A DNA stretch of 64,000 bases from the NCBI RefSeq assembly GCF_024206495.1, contig NZ_JAMBPQ010000027.1, positions 1 through 64,000 of the forward strand, given 5' to 3'. This DNA comes from Paraburkholderia sp. CNPSo 3272. GTDB taxonomy: Bacteria > Pseudomonadota > Gammaproteobacteria > Burkholderiales > Burkholderiaceae. Of the stretch, positions 43,676 through 53,351 are shown in pieces (positions within the stretch are counted from its first letter, which is position 1; every line of letters begins with the position of its first letter). The notes beneath the pieces were generated by a model, which was not told the DNA's origin, made no database searches, and saw only the letters and a list, made by a program, of their open reading frames with translations. Both the position numbers and the translations under genes were made by a program.

Positions 43676-45232
43676 TCAGCCCACCTGTCTTGACTGGCTC
43701 TGCCAGTACGGCGCGCGCAGATCGCGCTTGAGAATTTTGCCGGCGGCCGAAAGCGGGAGCGCCTCGCGGAACTCGATACTCTTCGGGCACTTGTAGCCGG
43801 CGATGAACTGGCGGCAGTGCTCGCGCAGCGCCGCTTCGTCCACGTCACTGCCGCTGCGTGCGACGACCACGGCGTGCACGGCTTCGCCCCAGCGCGCATC
43901 GGGAACGCCGATCACGGCGCATTGCGCAACGGCGGGATGACGCGAGAGCACGTTCTCGACTTCGGCGGAATAGACGTTCTCGCCGCCGGTCACGATCATG
44001 TCCTTCATGCGATCGACGATGAAGAGGTAGCCGTTTTCGTCCATATAGGCGCCGTCGCCTGTATGCAGCCAGCCGCCGCGCAGCGCCTCGCGCGTTTCTT
44101 TGGGCTTGTTCCAGTAGCCGAGCATGACGTTCGCGCCGCGCACGGCGATCTCGCCCACGGTATTGCGTGGTACTTCCACGCCTTCGCCGTCGACGATCTT
44201 GACGCTCACGCCGTAGCCCGCACGCCCGGCCGAGCGGTAAAGGCCGCTCGCCCGCCCTTCGGGGCCGTGATTCTTGGGCGGATTGACCGACACCACGGGA
44301 GACGCCTCCGTGAGACCGTAAGCGTGAAAGAACTCGATGCCGGGCAGCGCGGCGAGCGCGGCGTCGAGCACGCCCGCGGCGATCGGCGATGCGCCGTAAT
44401 AGATGCGCCTGAGCGAAGAAAGATCGCGCCGCTTGAAGTCGGGGTGCTCCAGCACGGCCTGCAACATGGTCGGCACGAGCAGGATTTCGTCCACGCGGTT
44501 GCGCTCGATCGCTTCGAGCACCGCGCGCGGCTCGAAGGTGGGCACCACCACGTGCGTGTCGCCGGCCACGAAATGGCCCACGGCGCGCGCCATCGCCGCC
44601 GTGTGGAAAAGCGGCGCCGCATGCAGCGAAACGGCGTGCGCGTAGTCGCGGAACTCCGCCATGCGCGAAGTCGCCGACGACCACAGGTTCAGGTGCGACT
44701 GCATCACGCCCTTGGGCCGGCCCGTCGTGCCGCCCGTGTACATGATGGTCGCGAGGTCGTTGCCGCCGCGAAACGCGTCTGCCACAGGCTGCGCTTCGGC
44801 GATCAGCGCCTCGTAAGCGAGCATGCCGGACGGCGCGTCGCGCTCGCCGGTATAGACGAGCGTCGGGCGATGCGCGGCGCTCGCCGCAATGTCCCCGGCG
44901 AGCGGCAGGAAGTGGTCGTCCACCAGCAGGATGCGCGTGTCGCAGTCATCGAGCGAATAGACGATCTCGGGCACGCTCCAGCGAATATTCACGGGGTTGA
45001 GCACGCCGCCGCCCCACCACACGCCGAGCATGTATTCGAGGTAGCGGTCGGAATTGAGCGCGAGCATGCCCACGCGGTCGCCCGCGCCCATACCGAGTGA
45101 CTGGAGCGCGCCGGCTAGCCGCGCCACGCGGTCGCCCAGCTGCGCGAAAGTTCGCGTGCGCTCGCCGAAGCGGATCGCGACTTCCGCCGGGTGTTGCTGC
45201 ACGCAGCGATGCAGGCCTTGTGTGAGGTACAT
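43676..45232 (-). CDS. Acyl-CoA synthetase (AMP-forming)
   Basis: 518 residues of the ANL superfamily. P-loop IMYTGGTTGRPKGV, YGLTEASPVVSVNP, WLHTGDGAYMDENGYLFIVD and the C-terminal Lys in PLSAAGKILKRDLRA. It activates a carboxylic acid to its CoA thioester with ATP and starts the beta-oxidation operon. I start at the ATG at 45232 (ggagacacc upstream); the frame is open far beyond, into the divergent promoter, without similarity. The acid is unknown; the downstream enzymes suggest a branched, cyclic or dicarboxylic substrate. Confidence 0.92.
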   Translation of the reverse strand: MYLTQGLHRCVQQHPAEVAIRFGERTRTFAQLGDRVARLAGALQSLGMGAGDRVGMLALNSDRYLEYMLGVWWGGGVLNPVNIRWSVPEIVYSLDDCDTRILLVDDHFLPLAGDIAASAAHRPTLVYTGERDAPSGMLAYEALIAEAQPVADAFRGGNDLATIMYTGGTTGRPKGVMQSHLNLWSSATSRMAEFRDYAHAVSLHAAPLFHTAAMARAVGHFVAGDTHVVVPTFEPRAVLEAIERNRVDEILLVPTMLQAVLEHPDFKRRDLSSLRRIYYGASPIAAGVLDAALAALPGIEFFHAYGLTEASPVVSVNPPKNHGPEGRASGLYRSAGRAGYGVSVKIVDGEGVEVPRNTVGEIAVRGANVMLGYWNKPKETREALRGGWLHTGDGAYMDENGYLFIVDRMKDMIVTGGENVYSAEVENVLSRHPAVAQCAVIGVPDARWGEAVHAVVVARSGSDVDEAALREHCRQFIAGYKCPKSIEFREALPLSAAGKILKRDLRAPYWQSQSRQVG

Positions 45233-45597
45233 GGTGTCTCCGAGCTTTCTTGTGTCGTTCTGGCTGCGCCGGGTGATCGTCGGTCGTTCGCTGGTCGGTC
45301 GATCGTCGCGCGGATGCCGTGAAGTCGATATCACTTTAGGCGCACGCCGGCCCGCTGTCCTGAGCCGAAGGGAGGATTTTAGGATGCGTTCGCGAATCGT
45401 TCGAAAGGAGTACGACGCCGGGCCGCCGCTGTGGAACAATGGCCTGACGGTTGCACGAGCAACGCAAAAAACAGGGCGCGACCATTCGCGCCAGCAATAA
45501 CGAACCGAATGAGACAGGTCCGCCGCCCGCCCAACCCGCGCGGCTGGCGGCCCCGCAAGGCGCGCCGCCGCGCGCGCCGCAGAAGGAAACAGCGCCT
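45233..45597. other. Divergent promoter region, ligase versus MalT/LuxR regulator
   Basis: Lies between the two divergent starts. It contains repeated gatcg/ggtcg words around 45278-45312 (cggtcgttcgctggtcggtc) but no clear dyad. The regulator frame is open from a TTG at 45451, so its start could lie inside this stretch. Nothing else recognised. Confidence 0.4.
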
Positions 45598-48343
45598 GTG
45601 AACATCGTCGATGCCCACGCCGCAAGCGGCCATCAGAATCCTCCCCGCGGGATCGTCGCGTCGAAGCTGACGCCGCCCGCAGACAGCCCGTCGCATCTGT
45701 TGCGTATGCAACTGATCGAGACGATTGAAGGCGCCCACACGGCGCGCCTCGTGCTGATCCGCGCTTCGGCCGGCTTCGGCAAGACCACACTGCTGCAGCA
45801 ATACGCCGCGCACTGCCGCGCCCATCGCCGCGAGGTGGCGTGGCTGCGCCTCGACGCCGCCGACAACGACTTCGGGCGCTTCCTGCTGCATCTCGACGCC
45901 GCGCTGCCAGGCACACGCACGCCGCGCGCGCTTACGCTCGACCCGGAAACGTTCGCGTCGAGCCTGATCGAGCGCGTGGCGGCGCACGGCAACCCGCTCG
46001 CCATCCTGCTCGACGACTTCGAGTCGGTCCAAAGCCCCACCGTGCTCGCTTTCATGCAGGACCTGATCGCCTCCCTGCCGCCCGGCAACCCGCTCGTGGC
46101 CGCCTCGCGCGTGACGCCCGAACTCGGCATCGGGCGCATCCGCGCGCGCGGCGAGCTGCTCGACATCAATCCCGCCGCGCTGCGCTTCACGCTCGCGGAG
46201 GCGAGCGCGTTCATCCGCGAGAAATGCGCGCTGCCGCTGCGCGACGCCGATATCGCCACGCTGCATCGCTGCACCGAAGGCTGGGCGACGGCCATTTATC
46301 TGGCCACGCTCTCGCTGCGCACGCGCACCGACCATGCGGCCTTCGTGGCCTCGTTTTCGGGCACGAACCTCGAACTCGCGGAATATCTCGCCGAGGACAT
46401 CCTCGCCCGGCAATCCGAAGCGTGCCGCTCGTTCCTGCTGGAAACGAGCACGCTGCCGCAGTTCTGCGCCGCGCTTTGCGACGTCGCCACCGGACGCAAC
46501 GACAGCCGCGAGATGCTGGACTATCTGGAGCGCGCCAATCTCTTTCTCGTGCCGCTCGACGGCGAGCGCAGCTGGTACCGCTATCACCGGCTGTTCGCGA
46601 GCTTCCTGCAGCATCGCCTGCGTGCGGCGCAGCCGGAACGTGAACGCGAGGTGCACGGGGCGGCCGCGCGCTGGTATCTCGACGGGCAACGCCCCGTGCC
46701 CGCCATCGATCATTTGCTCGACGCGGGCGACGAAGCCGGCGCGCTCGCCGAAATCGCGAGCCATTCGCGGGCGTTGCTAGGCAGCGGCCGGCTGCGCCTG
46801 TTGATGCGCTGGCTGGACCGCATCGGCGCGGCGCGGCTCGCCACGCGTCCCGACGTCGGCCTCACCTATGCATGGGTGCTGCTCCTGAACCACCGCTATG
46901 CGGACGCCATGCGCACGACGCAGAGCATTGTCGACGGCAGCCTCGGGCAGCCCAATCAGGACAGCGTCGCCCTCGTGGCCGAAGCGATTCGCGGCGTGCT
47001 GCTCGCGATCACCGACCAGGTCGAGGCATGCGCGCAAACGAGCGCCGCCCTGCTCGATCGGCTGCCCGACCGTGCGAACTTCTCGTTCTACAGCCTCACG
47101 AATTCGCTCGCGTTCAGCTACGTCTGCACCGATCGCTACGACGAGGCGCGCGGCGTGCTCTCGCGTGCGTTGCGGCGCACGCATGATCATCCGTATGTCG
47201 TGATGCGCACGATGTCGGAAACCATCGAAGGAATCATCGATCTGGTGCAGGGTCGGCTTGGCACGGCGCTGGCGCGGCTCGAAATTTCGGCCGCCAACGC
47301 CACGGCGAACCGCACCGTGGACTCGGGCGGCGGCCGCACCAGCGTGGACGGCGTGCGCTCGCTCGCGCTCTACGAGAAAAACGCGCTCGACGAAATGAAG
47401 CATCTGCTCGCCGACGCCCTGCCGCGCGCCAAGCGCGTGGGTGTGACCGACGGGTTGATCGCCACGCATGTGCTCTCGGCGCGCGCGGCGCTCATCGAAG
47501 GCAATGTCGAGCAGTGGTTGCGCCTGCTCGCCGAACTCGAACAGTTGGGCCGCGCGGTCGAATCGGACCGCGCCGTGAGCGCCGCATGGCTCGAACGCAC
47601 GCGCGTCGCCACGCTCGAAGGCCGCTTCGACGCCGCCGAGCAGGCGCTGCGCGCGGCCACGTTGCACGCGGACTGGGCGCGCCCCGGGGTCTCCTATCAT
47701 GCGAGCGAGATCGACGAACCGGTGATCGCGCGCTGCCGCCTCGATATCGCGCAGGGACGCTACGCCACCGCGTGCGCGGCGCTGAGCGAAGCCCTCGCGC
47801 AGGCGATCGCGCGCCGGCGTCATTGGCGCGCGCTGAAGTTGCGGGTCTTGCTCGCACTCGCGCTCGACGGCAACGGCGAGCGCACGGCCGCCTTCGACAC
47901 GCTCACGGATGCGCTGCGCATGGCGAGCCACGAAGGGTTCGTGCGCGCGTTCCTCGACGAAGGCGAAGCGCTCATGCGCCTGCTGGGCGCGTGGGCCGAG
48001 CGTGGCCCGACGCAGATCGGCTCGCTTGGCGTGGTGCCCGCGTTCGTCGCGCAGTTGCTGCACGGCGTGGCGCCCGCTCACGCGCGCATGGCGGACTCAG
48101 CGGCGGGCGCCGCCGATCTCTCGCCCTACGGCCGCGGATTCACCCGCCGACGCGCTAACGGCGCGTGAGCTTGACGTGCTGCGCATGCTTTCGGCAGGCC
48201 ACCGCAACCGCGTGATCGCGGAAAAGCTGTTCGTCTCCGAGCTGACGGTGAAGTCGCATCTTCGCAAGATCAACGCCAAGCTCGGCGCGGGCAATCGTAC
48301 CCAGGCGGTCGCCATCGGCCGCGCGAAAGGGCTGATTCCTTGA
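45598..48343 (+). pseudogene. MalT-like LuxR-family regulator with a frameshift before the DNA-binding domain
   Basis: Large ATP-dependent activator. The P-loop is in LVLIRASAGFGKTTLLQQYA, followed by the STAND ATPase region (AILLDDFESVQS, EGWATAIYLATL) and a long TPR-like sensor to about 48100. The first frame ends at 48168, and the LuxR helix-turn-helix (ALTARELDVLRMLSAGHRNR, VIAEKLFVSELTVKSHLRKI) is encoded in the +1-shifted frame up to 48343. So the DNA-binding domain is out of frame by one base near 48110-48150. Both pieces are otherwise well kept. I start at GTG 45598 (agga upstream); a TTG at 45451 opens the same frame. It is divergent from the acyl-CoA operon and probably its activator. 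Confidence 0.8.
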
Positions 48344-48359
48344 TTGCGGAACCCGGACA

Positions 48360-48833
48360 ATGAACGATCGCCTGCCCGTGAATGACATTCCGACGAACGT
48401 TGCTCACGCAACCATGGAAAGTAAAGACGACGCCCCGCCGCCCGGCTTCGTGGCGTTGCCCTTTCGCTCTGGCTATATGGGTCAATTCGGCACGCTTTAC
48501 TTCGACGAAGCCCGCGGCGTGATCGGAACGCGCGTGGGCGAGCGCCATTTGAACAATCTGGATATCGCGCACGGCGGCATGCTGGCCACGCTCGCCGACA
48601 CCGCCATTGGCGCGGCCATGATACGCGCGGCGGGACGCGAACGCCCCGCGGTGACGGCCCATCTGGGCCTCGATTACCTCGGTTCCGTGCGTCCCGGCGA
48701 CTGGCTCGAAGCGCACGTGGCGCTCGACAAAATGGGCGCGCGCTTGCGCTTTGCCACCTGCCGCCTGATGGTGGACGAGCGCTGCGTGCTCAAGGCTAAC
48801 GCGACCTTCGCGGTACTGAACGCACCGGCCTGA
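48360..48833 (+). CDS. PaaI-type hotdog thioesterase
   Basis: 157 residues. Hotdog-fold acyl-CoA thioesterase: FGTLYFDEARGVIGTRVGER, NLDIAHGGMLATLADTAIGA with the HGG motif and catalytic Asp, and VTAHLGLDYLGSVRPGDWLE. It starts 16 bp after the regulator stop, so the two are co-transcribed. It may release CoA from dead-end intermediates of the adjacent acid pathway. Confidence 0.88.
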   Translation: MNDRLPVNDIPTNVAHATMESKDDAPPPGFVALPFRSGYMGQFGTLYFDEARGVIGTRVGERHLNNLDIAHGGMLATLADTAIGAAMIRAAGRERPAVTAHLGLDYLGSVRPGDWLEAHVALDKMGARLRFATCRLMVDERCVLKANATFAVLNAPA

Positions 48834-48855
48834 GCGCCGAGCCCGGACAGCATGA

Positions 48856-48883
48856 CGCCGCCGCCCCTTTCGAGGCGGCGGCG
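48856..48883 (+). terminator. Strong hairpin after the thioesterase gene
   Basis: cgccgccgcc and ggcggcggcg form a perfect 10-bp GC stem around an 8-nt loop (cctttcga). No U-tract follows on either strand. It lies between two convergent genes (thioesterase and csbD-like), so a bidirectional stop is likely. Confidence 0.55.
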
Positions 48884-48904
48884 CGGTGGGTTACCCATCG
48901 TTTA

Positions 48905-49102
48905 TCAGTGATGGCGCTTCACGTCCTTCGCCATATCCTTTGCGGCCTCCTTCACATCGCCGACATTCTTGCGTGCCTGGCCAGTTTCCTGCTGGAGGTC
49001 CCCCTTCACTTCGCGCGCCGGGTTGTCGGTTGCGCGGCCCACGGCCTCATTGACCTTGCCCTTCACCTTTTCAGCCGTGCCCTTCACCTGGTCCTTGTTC
49101 AT
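48905..49102 (-). CDS. CsbD-family protein
   Basis: 65 residues. MNKDQVKGTAEKVKGKVNEA and the repeated G-D-L-Q-Q-E-T-G-Q-A-R pattern are the CsbD signature. It is highly charged, without membrane segments, and probably helical. Family members are general-stress-induced; the molecular role is unknown. ggag lies before the ATG. Confidence 0.9.
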   Translation of the reverse strand: MNKDQVKGTAEKVKGKVNEAVGRATDNPAREVKGDLQQETGQARKNVGDVKEAAKDMAKDVKRHH

Positions 49103-49206
49103 GGTCACACTCCACGTAAAAGCGACGGTGTGTCGCGACGCTTCGTATAGCGCATGCAGCGTGCCCGGAGCGCGCGGCGCGGTATTGAGGGTCACTACGT
49201 AACGGC

Positions 49207-49581
49207 TCAGTCGTGCGCCATGGCGCGGCCGATCGAGATCTGCGTGGGCATCATGTTGACGTTGGCGTTGTGCATGACCCACAGCGAAAGCCCGACGATC
49301 ACCGCGATCAGGAACGCCGTGCAGATGAAAATGCCCGTGTTGGCGCGCTGGCTGCGCGACGCGCCGATATGCAGGAAATACACGAGTTGCACGACGAGTT
49401 GCGCGACGCAGAGCACGACGATGGCCGCAAGCCCGAAGCCCGGCGAAACGACTCGAAACATCACCACGCCGAACGACGCGAGCGTCAGCACGAGCGAAAG
49501 CACGGTGCCGATCATGTAGCCCTTGAAGCTGCCGTGCGACGCGTCATGCACGGCGTGGTGTGTGGCATGGGAGTGGCTCAC
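49207..49581 (-). CDS. cyoD: Cytochrome bo3 ubiquinol oxidase subunit IV
   Basis: 124 residues with three transmembrane helices (GTVLSLVLTLASFGVVMF, AAIVVLCVAQLVVQLVYFLH, FICTAFLIAVIVGLSLWVMH), the CyoD layout. The N-terminus is His-rich. GTG start at 49581 overlaps the cyoC stop by 4 bp (gtga). Assembly subunit of the proton-pumping quinol oxidase. Confidence 0.93.
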   Translation of the reverse strand: MSHSHATHHAVHDASHGSFKGYMIGTVLSLVLTLASFGVVMFRVVSPGFGLAAIVVLCVAQLVVQLVYFLHIGASRSQRANTGIFICTAFLIAVIVGLSLWVMHNANVNMMPTQISIGRAMAHD

Positions 49582-50183
49582 AGGAAACCTCGCAGGTAAA
49601 CAAACGTAAATACACAGATCCACACGAGATCGAGAAAGTGCCAAAAGAGGCTCAGGCAGGCAAGACGGCGGCGGATCGTCCCGGTCAGACCGAACTTGAA
49701 GGTCTGGTGCATCATGATCGCAATCCACAACAGTCCCGCCGTGACGTGCAGGCCGTGCGTGCCGACCAGCGTGAAGTACGCCGAAAGATAGGCGCTCGTG
49801 CCGGGCCCCGCTCCATCGGCGATGAGCTTGGCGAACTCGTTCACCTCCATCGCGACGAAGCCCGCGCCGAACAGGAACGTGACGGCGAGCCACACGATCA
49901 CCTGGCCGCGCCGCTGCGCGTAAAGATTCAGCATGGCCATGCCGAAGGTGACGCTGCTCGCGAGCAGCAGCAGCGTTTCGCCCAGCACGTAGGGCAGTTC
50001 GAACAGATCCCTTGCGCCCGGACCGCCTGCCGTCGCATTCGCGAGCACGCCGAACGTGGCGAAGAGCGTCGCGAAGATGAGGCAATCGCTCATCAGGTAG
50101 ATCCAGAAGCCCAGCGTGGTTTTGGTGCTGTCGTCGTGATCGTGACCATGACCATGGGCGTGAGTAGTAGCAGCGTGAGCCAT
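49578..50183 (-). CDS. cyoC: Cytochrome bo3 ubiquinol oxidase subunit III
   Basis: 201 residues with five transmembrane helices. LGFWIYLMSDCLIFATLFAT, FVAMEVNEFAKLI, YFTLVGTHGLHVTAGLLWIA and LFWHFLDLVWICVFTFVYL match subunit III of haem-copper oxidases. The N-terminus holds a His-Gly repeat (HAHGHGHDHDD). It lies 3 bp after cyoB. Confidence 0.95.
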   Translation of the reverse strand: MAHAATTHAHGHGHDHDDSTKTTLGFWIYLMSDCLIFATLFATFGVLANATAGGPGARDLFELPYVLGETLLLLASSVTFGMAMLNLYAQRRGQVIVWLAVTFLFGAGFVAMEVNEFAKLIADGAGPGTSAYLSAYFTLVGTHGLHVTAGLLWIAIMMHQTFKFGLTGTIRRRLACLSLFWHFLDLVWICVFTFVYLRGFL

Positions 50184-50186
50184 GGT

Positions 50187-52196
50187 TTATGCCATCTCCT
50201 CGATGTGCTCGGATTGATCGAAACGCTTGATGCCGAGTTGCCTGAAGCGCGCGTTCTCGATGCGCTCGACCTCGGCGGCCGGAACCCAGTAATCCACGTC
50301 CTGGTTGTAGGTGCGCGCGATGAACGTGGCGATCATGCCGATGAGGCCCGCCGCCGCGAACAGCCACATGTGCCACACGACCGCAAAGCCGAACAGCAGG
50401 CTGAAAGCGGCGATGATGAAGCCCGCGCCGGTGTTGCGCGGCATATGGATATCTTCGTACTTCGCTGGCTGCACGTAGGCGCGTCCCGCTTCCTTGTTGT
50501 CCCAGTGCTGCTCCATCGAGGTGATCTCCGGCAGCACGGCGAAGTTATAGAACGGCGCGGGCGAAGCGGTCGACCACTCGAGGCTGCGGCCATCCCACGG
50601 GTCGCCGGTCACGTCGCGGTTGGCTTCACGATCGCGCAGGCTCACTACGATCTGCACGATGAACGACAGAATGCCGAGGCCCACGAACACGGCGCCCACT
50701 AGCGCCACCACGAGCCACGGATGCCACTCGGCCACCTCATAGTGATTCATGCGGCGTGTCATGCCTTCGAAGCCGAGGATGTAGAGCGGCGTGAAAGCGA
50801 GCCAGTAGCCGATCAGCCAGCACCAGAACGACACCTTGCCCCAGAACTCGTTGAGCGTGAAGCCGAACACCTTGGGGAACCAGAAGCTCACGCCTGCAAG
50901 ACAGCCGAACACCACCCCGCCGATGATCACGTTATGGAAGTGCGCCACGAGAAAGAGCGAGTTGTGCAGCACGAAGTCCGCGCCCGGCACGGCCAGCAGC
51001 ACGCCGGTCATGCCGCCCACGGCGAACGTCACCATGAAGCCGATGGTCCAGAGCGTGGCGCTGTGATAGCGGATGCGCCCGCGATACATCGTGAAGAGCC
51101 AGTTGAAAAGCTTCACGCCGGTCGGGATCGAAATGACCGTGGTCATGATGCCGAAAAACGCATTGACGTTCGCGCCCGAGCCCATCGTGAAGAAGTGGTG
51201 CAGCCACACGAAGAACGAAAGAACGCCGATCGACGCCGTGGCGTAGACCATCGACTTGTAGCCGAACAGCGGCTTGCCCGAGAACGTCGCGATAATTTCC
51301 GAGTACGCACCGAACGCAGGCAGGATGAGGATGTACACCTCCGGGTGACCCCAGACCCAGATCAGATTGATGTACATCATCGCGTTGCCGCCCAGCTCGT
51401 TCGTGAAGAAGTGCATGTCGAAGTAGCGGTCCATCGTGAGCAGCGCGAGCGTGGCGGTGAGCACCGGGAACACCGCCACGATCAGGATGTTGGTGATGAA
51501 CGCCGTCCACACGAACACCGGCATCTGCATCATCTTCATGCCCGGCGCGCGCATGCGCAGGATCGTGACGATGAAGTTGATGCCCGAGAGCGTCGTGCCG
51601 AGACCCGATAGCTGCAGCGACCATATGTAGTAATCCATACCAACAGTCGGGCTATAGCCAAGCTCCGAAAGCGGCGGATACGCGACCCAGCCCGTAGCCG
51701 CGAAATCGCCCACGAACATGGAGACCATCACGAGCACCGCGCCCACCACCGAAAGCCAGAAGGAGAGCGAGTTGACGAACGGATAGGCCACGTCGCGCGC
51801 GCCGATCTGTAGCGGCACGACGACGTTCATCAAGCCGAGAATGAGCGGCGTGGCCACGAAGAAGATCATGATGACGCCGTGCGCCGTGAAGATCTGGTCG
51901 TAGTGATGCGGCGGCAGATAGCCCGCGGCGTCGCCATACGCGAGCGCCTGTTGCGCGCGCATCATGATCGCATCGGCGAAACCGCGCAGCAGCATGATGA
52001 CGGCGAGAATGATGTACATGACACCAATGCGCTTGTGATCGACCGACGTGATCCACTCGCGCCACAAATAGCCCCACTTGCCCGCGATAGTGATCGCGGC
52101 GAGCAAGGCGAGGCCGCCGAGCGCCACGACGGCGCCCGTGCCCATGATGATCGGCTCGTGCCAGGGAACGGCGTCGAGCGTGAGTTTTCCGAACAT
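50187..52196 (-). CDS. cyoB: Cytochrome bo3 ubiquinol oxidase subunit I
   Basis: 669 residues, full length, about 15 helices. Haem and copper ligands are seen in FTAHGVIMIFFVATP (low-spin haem His), WVWGHPEVYILILPAFG (CuB His and cross-linked Tyr), VWLHHFFTMG (CuB His pair) and LVAHFHNVIIGG (high- and low-spin haem His). SVDHKRIGVMYIILAVIM is the standard N-terminal motif. It reduces O2 with electrons from ubiquinol and pumps protons. Confidence 0.97.
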   Translation of the reverse strand: MFGKLTLDAVPWHEPIIMGTGAVVALGGLALLAAITIAGKWGYLWREWITSVDHKRIGVMYIILAVIMLLRGFADAIMMRAQQALAYGDAAGYLPPHHYDQIFTAHGVIMIFFVATPLILGLMNVVVPLQIGARDVAYPFVNSLSFWLSVVGAVLVMVSMFVGDFAATGWVAYPPLSELGYSPTVGMDYYIWSLQLSGLGTTLSGINFIVTILRMRAPGMKMMQMPVFVWTAFITNILIVAVFPVLTATLALLTMDRYFDMHFFTNELGGNAMMYINLIWVWGHPEVYILILPAFGAYSEIIATFSGKPLFGYKSMVYATASIGVLSFFVWLHHFFTMGSGANVNAFFGIMTTVISIPTGVKLFNWLFTMYRGRIRYHSATLWTIGFMVTFAVGGMTGVLLAVPGADFVLHNSLFLVAHFHNVIIGGVVFGCLAGVSFWFPKVFGFTLNEFWGKVSFWCWLIGYWLAFTPLYILGFEGMTRRMNHYEVAEWHPWLVVALVGAVFVGLGILSFIVQIVVSLRDREANRDVTGDPWDGRSLEWSTASPAPFYNFAVLPEITSMEQHWDNKEAGRAYVQPAKYEDIHMPRNTGAGFIIAAFSLLFGFAVVWHMWLFAAAGLIGMIATFIARTYNQDVDYWVPAAEVERIENARFRQLGIKRFDQSEHIEEMA

Positions 52197-52203
52197 GGTG
52201 TGA

Positions 52204-53250
52204 TTACTCCGCTGCCAGGATGGCGCTACGGTTGAGCGTCAGCGCCGGGGCGCCTGTGCCGGGGACTATGCCTGGGACTGTGCCCGGGACCGCGGGGACA
52301 GTGCCGCAAATCGGGTTGCCGTGCACGTCGCGCATGTATTTGCCGACCACGCCGTCGAACAGGCCCGGCGCGACGTTCGAATAGATCGTCACCGGGGTCT
52401 TTTCGCCGGGCAACGCGAGCCGCTCGTAGGCCGCGCGGCTCAGCATCGTGGGCGACGCCTTCGCCTGCGCGATCCACGCGTCGAAGTCGGCGCGGCTCTT
52501 GGCCAGCGTTTCGAAATGCATGTCGGAAAAGCCCGGGCCGCTGAACGCCGCCGAGCGGCCCGCATAGACGCCGGGCTCGTTCGCGATGAGGTGCAGCTTC
52601 GTTTGCATCGCCGGCATCGCATACACCTGGCTGCCCAGTTGCGGAATGAAGAACGAGTTCATCAGAGACTCGGCCGTGAGGTTGAACTCGACGGGCGTAT
52701 CCACGGGAATCGCGAGCTGGTTCACGGAAGCCACGCCGTAGTCCGGGTAGATGAAGAGCCACTTCCAGTTGAGCGCGACCACGTCCACGCGCACAGGCTT
52801 CGTTTGCGATTCGATCGGGCGATACGGGTCGAGCGAGTGCGTCGTGCGCCAGATCAGCACGGCGAGCGTAAGCACGATCACGCAGGGGATCGTCCACACC
52901 ACCACTTCGATGGCTGTGGAATGCGACCAGCGCGGCGCGTAAGTCGCGTTCGTGTTCGACGCGCGGTAGCGCCACGCGAACCACAGCGTGAGCACGATCA
53001 CGGGAATCACGACGAGCAGCATCAGGCCGAGCGCGATCAGGATCAGGTTCTTTTCCTGCAGGCCGATGTCGCCCTTCGGGGCGAACAGCGCCATGTTGCA
53101 GCCGCTGAGCAGCACGAGCGGTGCGCCCGGCGCGACGAGAGCGGCGCGGCGCAGAAAGCGGGTAATGAGGGGTGGACGTGACGAAGAAGGCGGGCCGGCC
53201 GTAGCGGCCCGCCCCGAGCGAGGGTCTGGATTGCGCATGTCTGGTTCCAT
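52204..53250 (-). CDS. cyoA: Cytochrome bo3 ubiquinol oxidase subunit II
   Basis: 348 residues from the ATG at 53250. Lipoprotein-type signal (APLVLLSGCNMALFAPKG), two helices (LILIALGLMLLVVIPVIVLT and the stretch after EVVVWTIPCVIVL), then the cupredoxin-like periplasmic domain (ALNWKWLFIYPDYGVASVNQ) without CuA ligands, as in quinol oxidases. The tail is unusual: it ends in a Val-Pro-Gly repeat (TVPAVPGTVPGIVPGTGAP) coded by 12-bp imperfect repeats. Start alternatives are 53238 and 53277. Confidence 0.95.
   Translation of the reverse strand: MEPDMRNPDPRSGRAATAGPPSSSRPPLITRFLRRAALVAPGAPLVLLSGCNMALFAPKGDIGLQEKNLILIALGLMLLVVIPVIVLTLWFAWRYRASNTNATYAPRWSHSTAIEVVVWTIPCVIVLTLAVLIWRTTHSLDPYRPIESQTKPVRVDVVALNWKWLFIYPDYGVASVNQLAIPVDTPVEFNLTAESLMNSFFIPQLGSQVYAMPAMQTKLHLIANEPGVYAGRSAAFSGPGFSDMHFETLAKSRADFDAWIAQAKASPTMLSRAAYERLALPGEKTPVTIYSNVAPGLFDGVVGKYMRDVHGNPICGTVPAVPGTVPGIVPGTGAPALTLNRSAILAAE
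52259..52294. repeat. Imperfect 12-bp tandem repeat in the cyoA 3' end
   Basis: Three units (ccggggactatg, cctgggactgtg, cccgggaccgcg) code on the minus strand for the Val-Pro-Gly-Thr/Ile repeats near the CyoA C-terminus; a partial fourth unit follows. A likely site of slippage-driven length change. Confidence 0.6.
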
Positions 53251-53328
53251 GGTTGACGTTCGCGCAAACCCATCCATACGTGCTCACTCTGCTGCCGCAG
53301 GAGCGGCCCCGTCGGGCCCCCGCAGAAG

Positions 53329-53351
53329 CCATACATAGCCTATATGTATGG
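53329..53351. promoter_or_regulatory. Inverted repeat in the cyoA - MocR divergent promoter
   Basis: ccatacata-gccta-tatgtatgg, a perfect 9-bp inverted repeat with a 5-bp spacer. A third half-site, gcatacat (53393-53400), and a weaker ccatacg near 53274 lie close by. MocR/PdxR regulators often bind such repeated half-sites near their own start, so this is a candidate operator for the regulator at 53411, perhaps also affecting cyoABCD. Confidence 0.5.
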
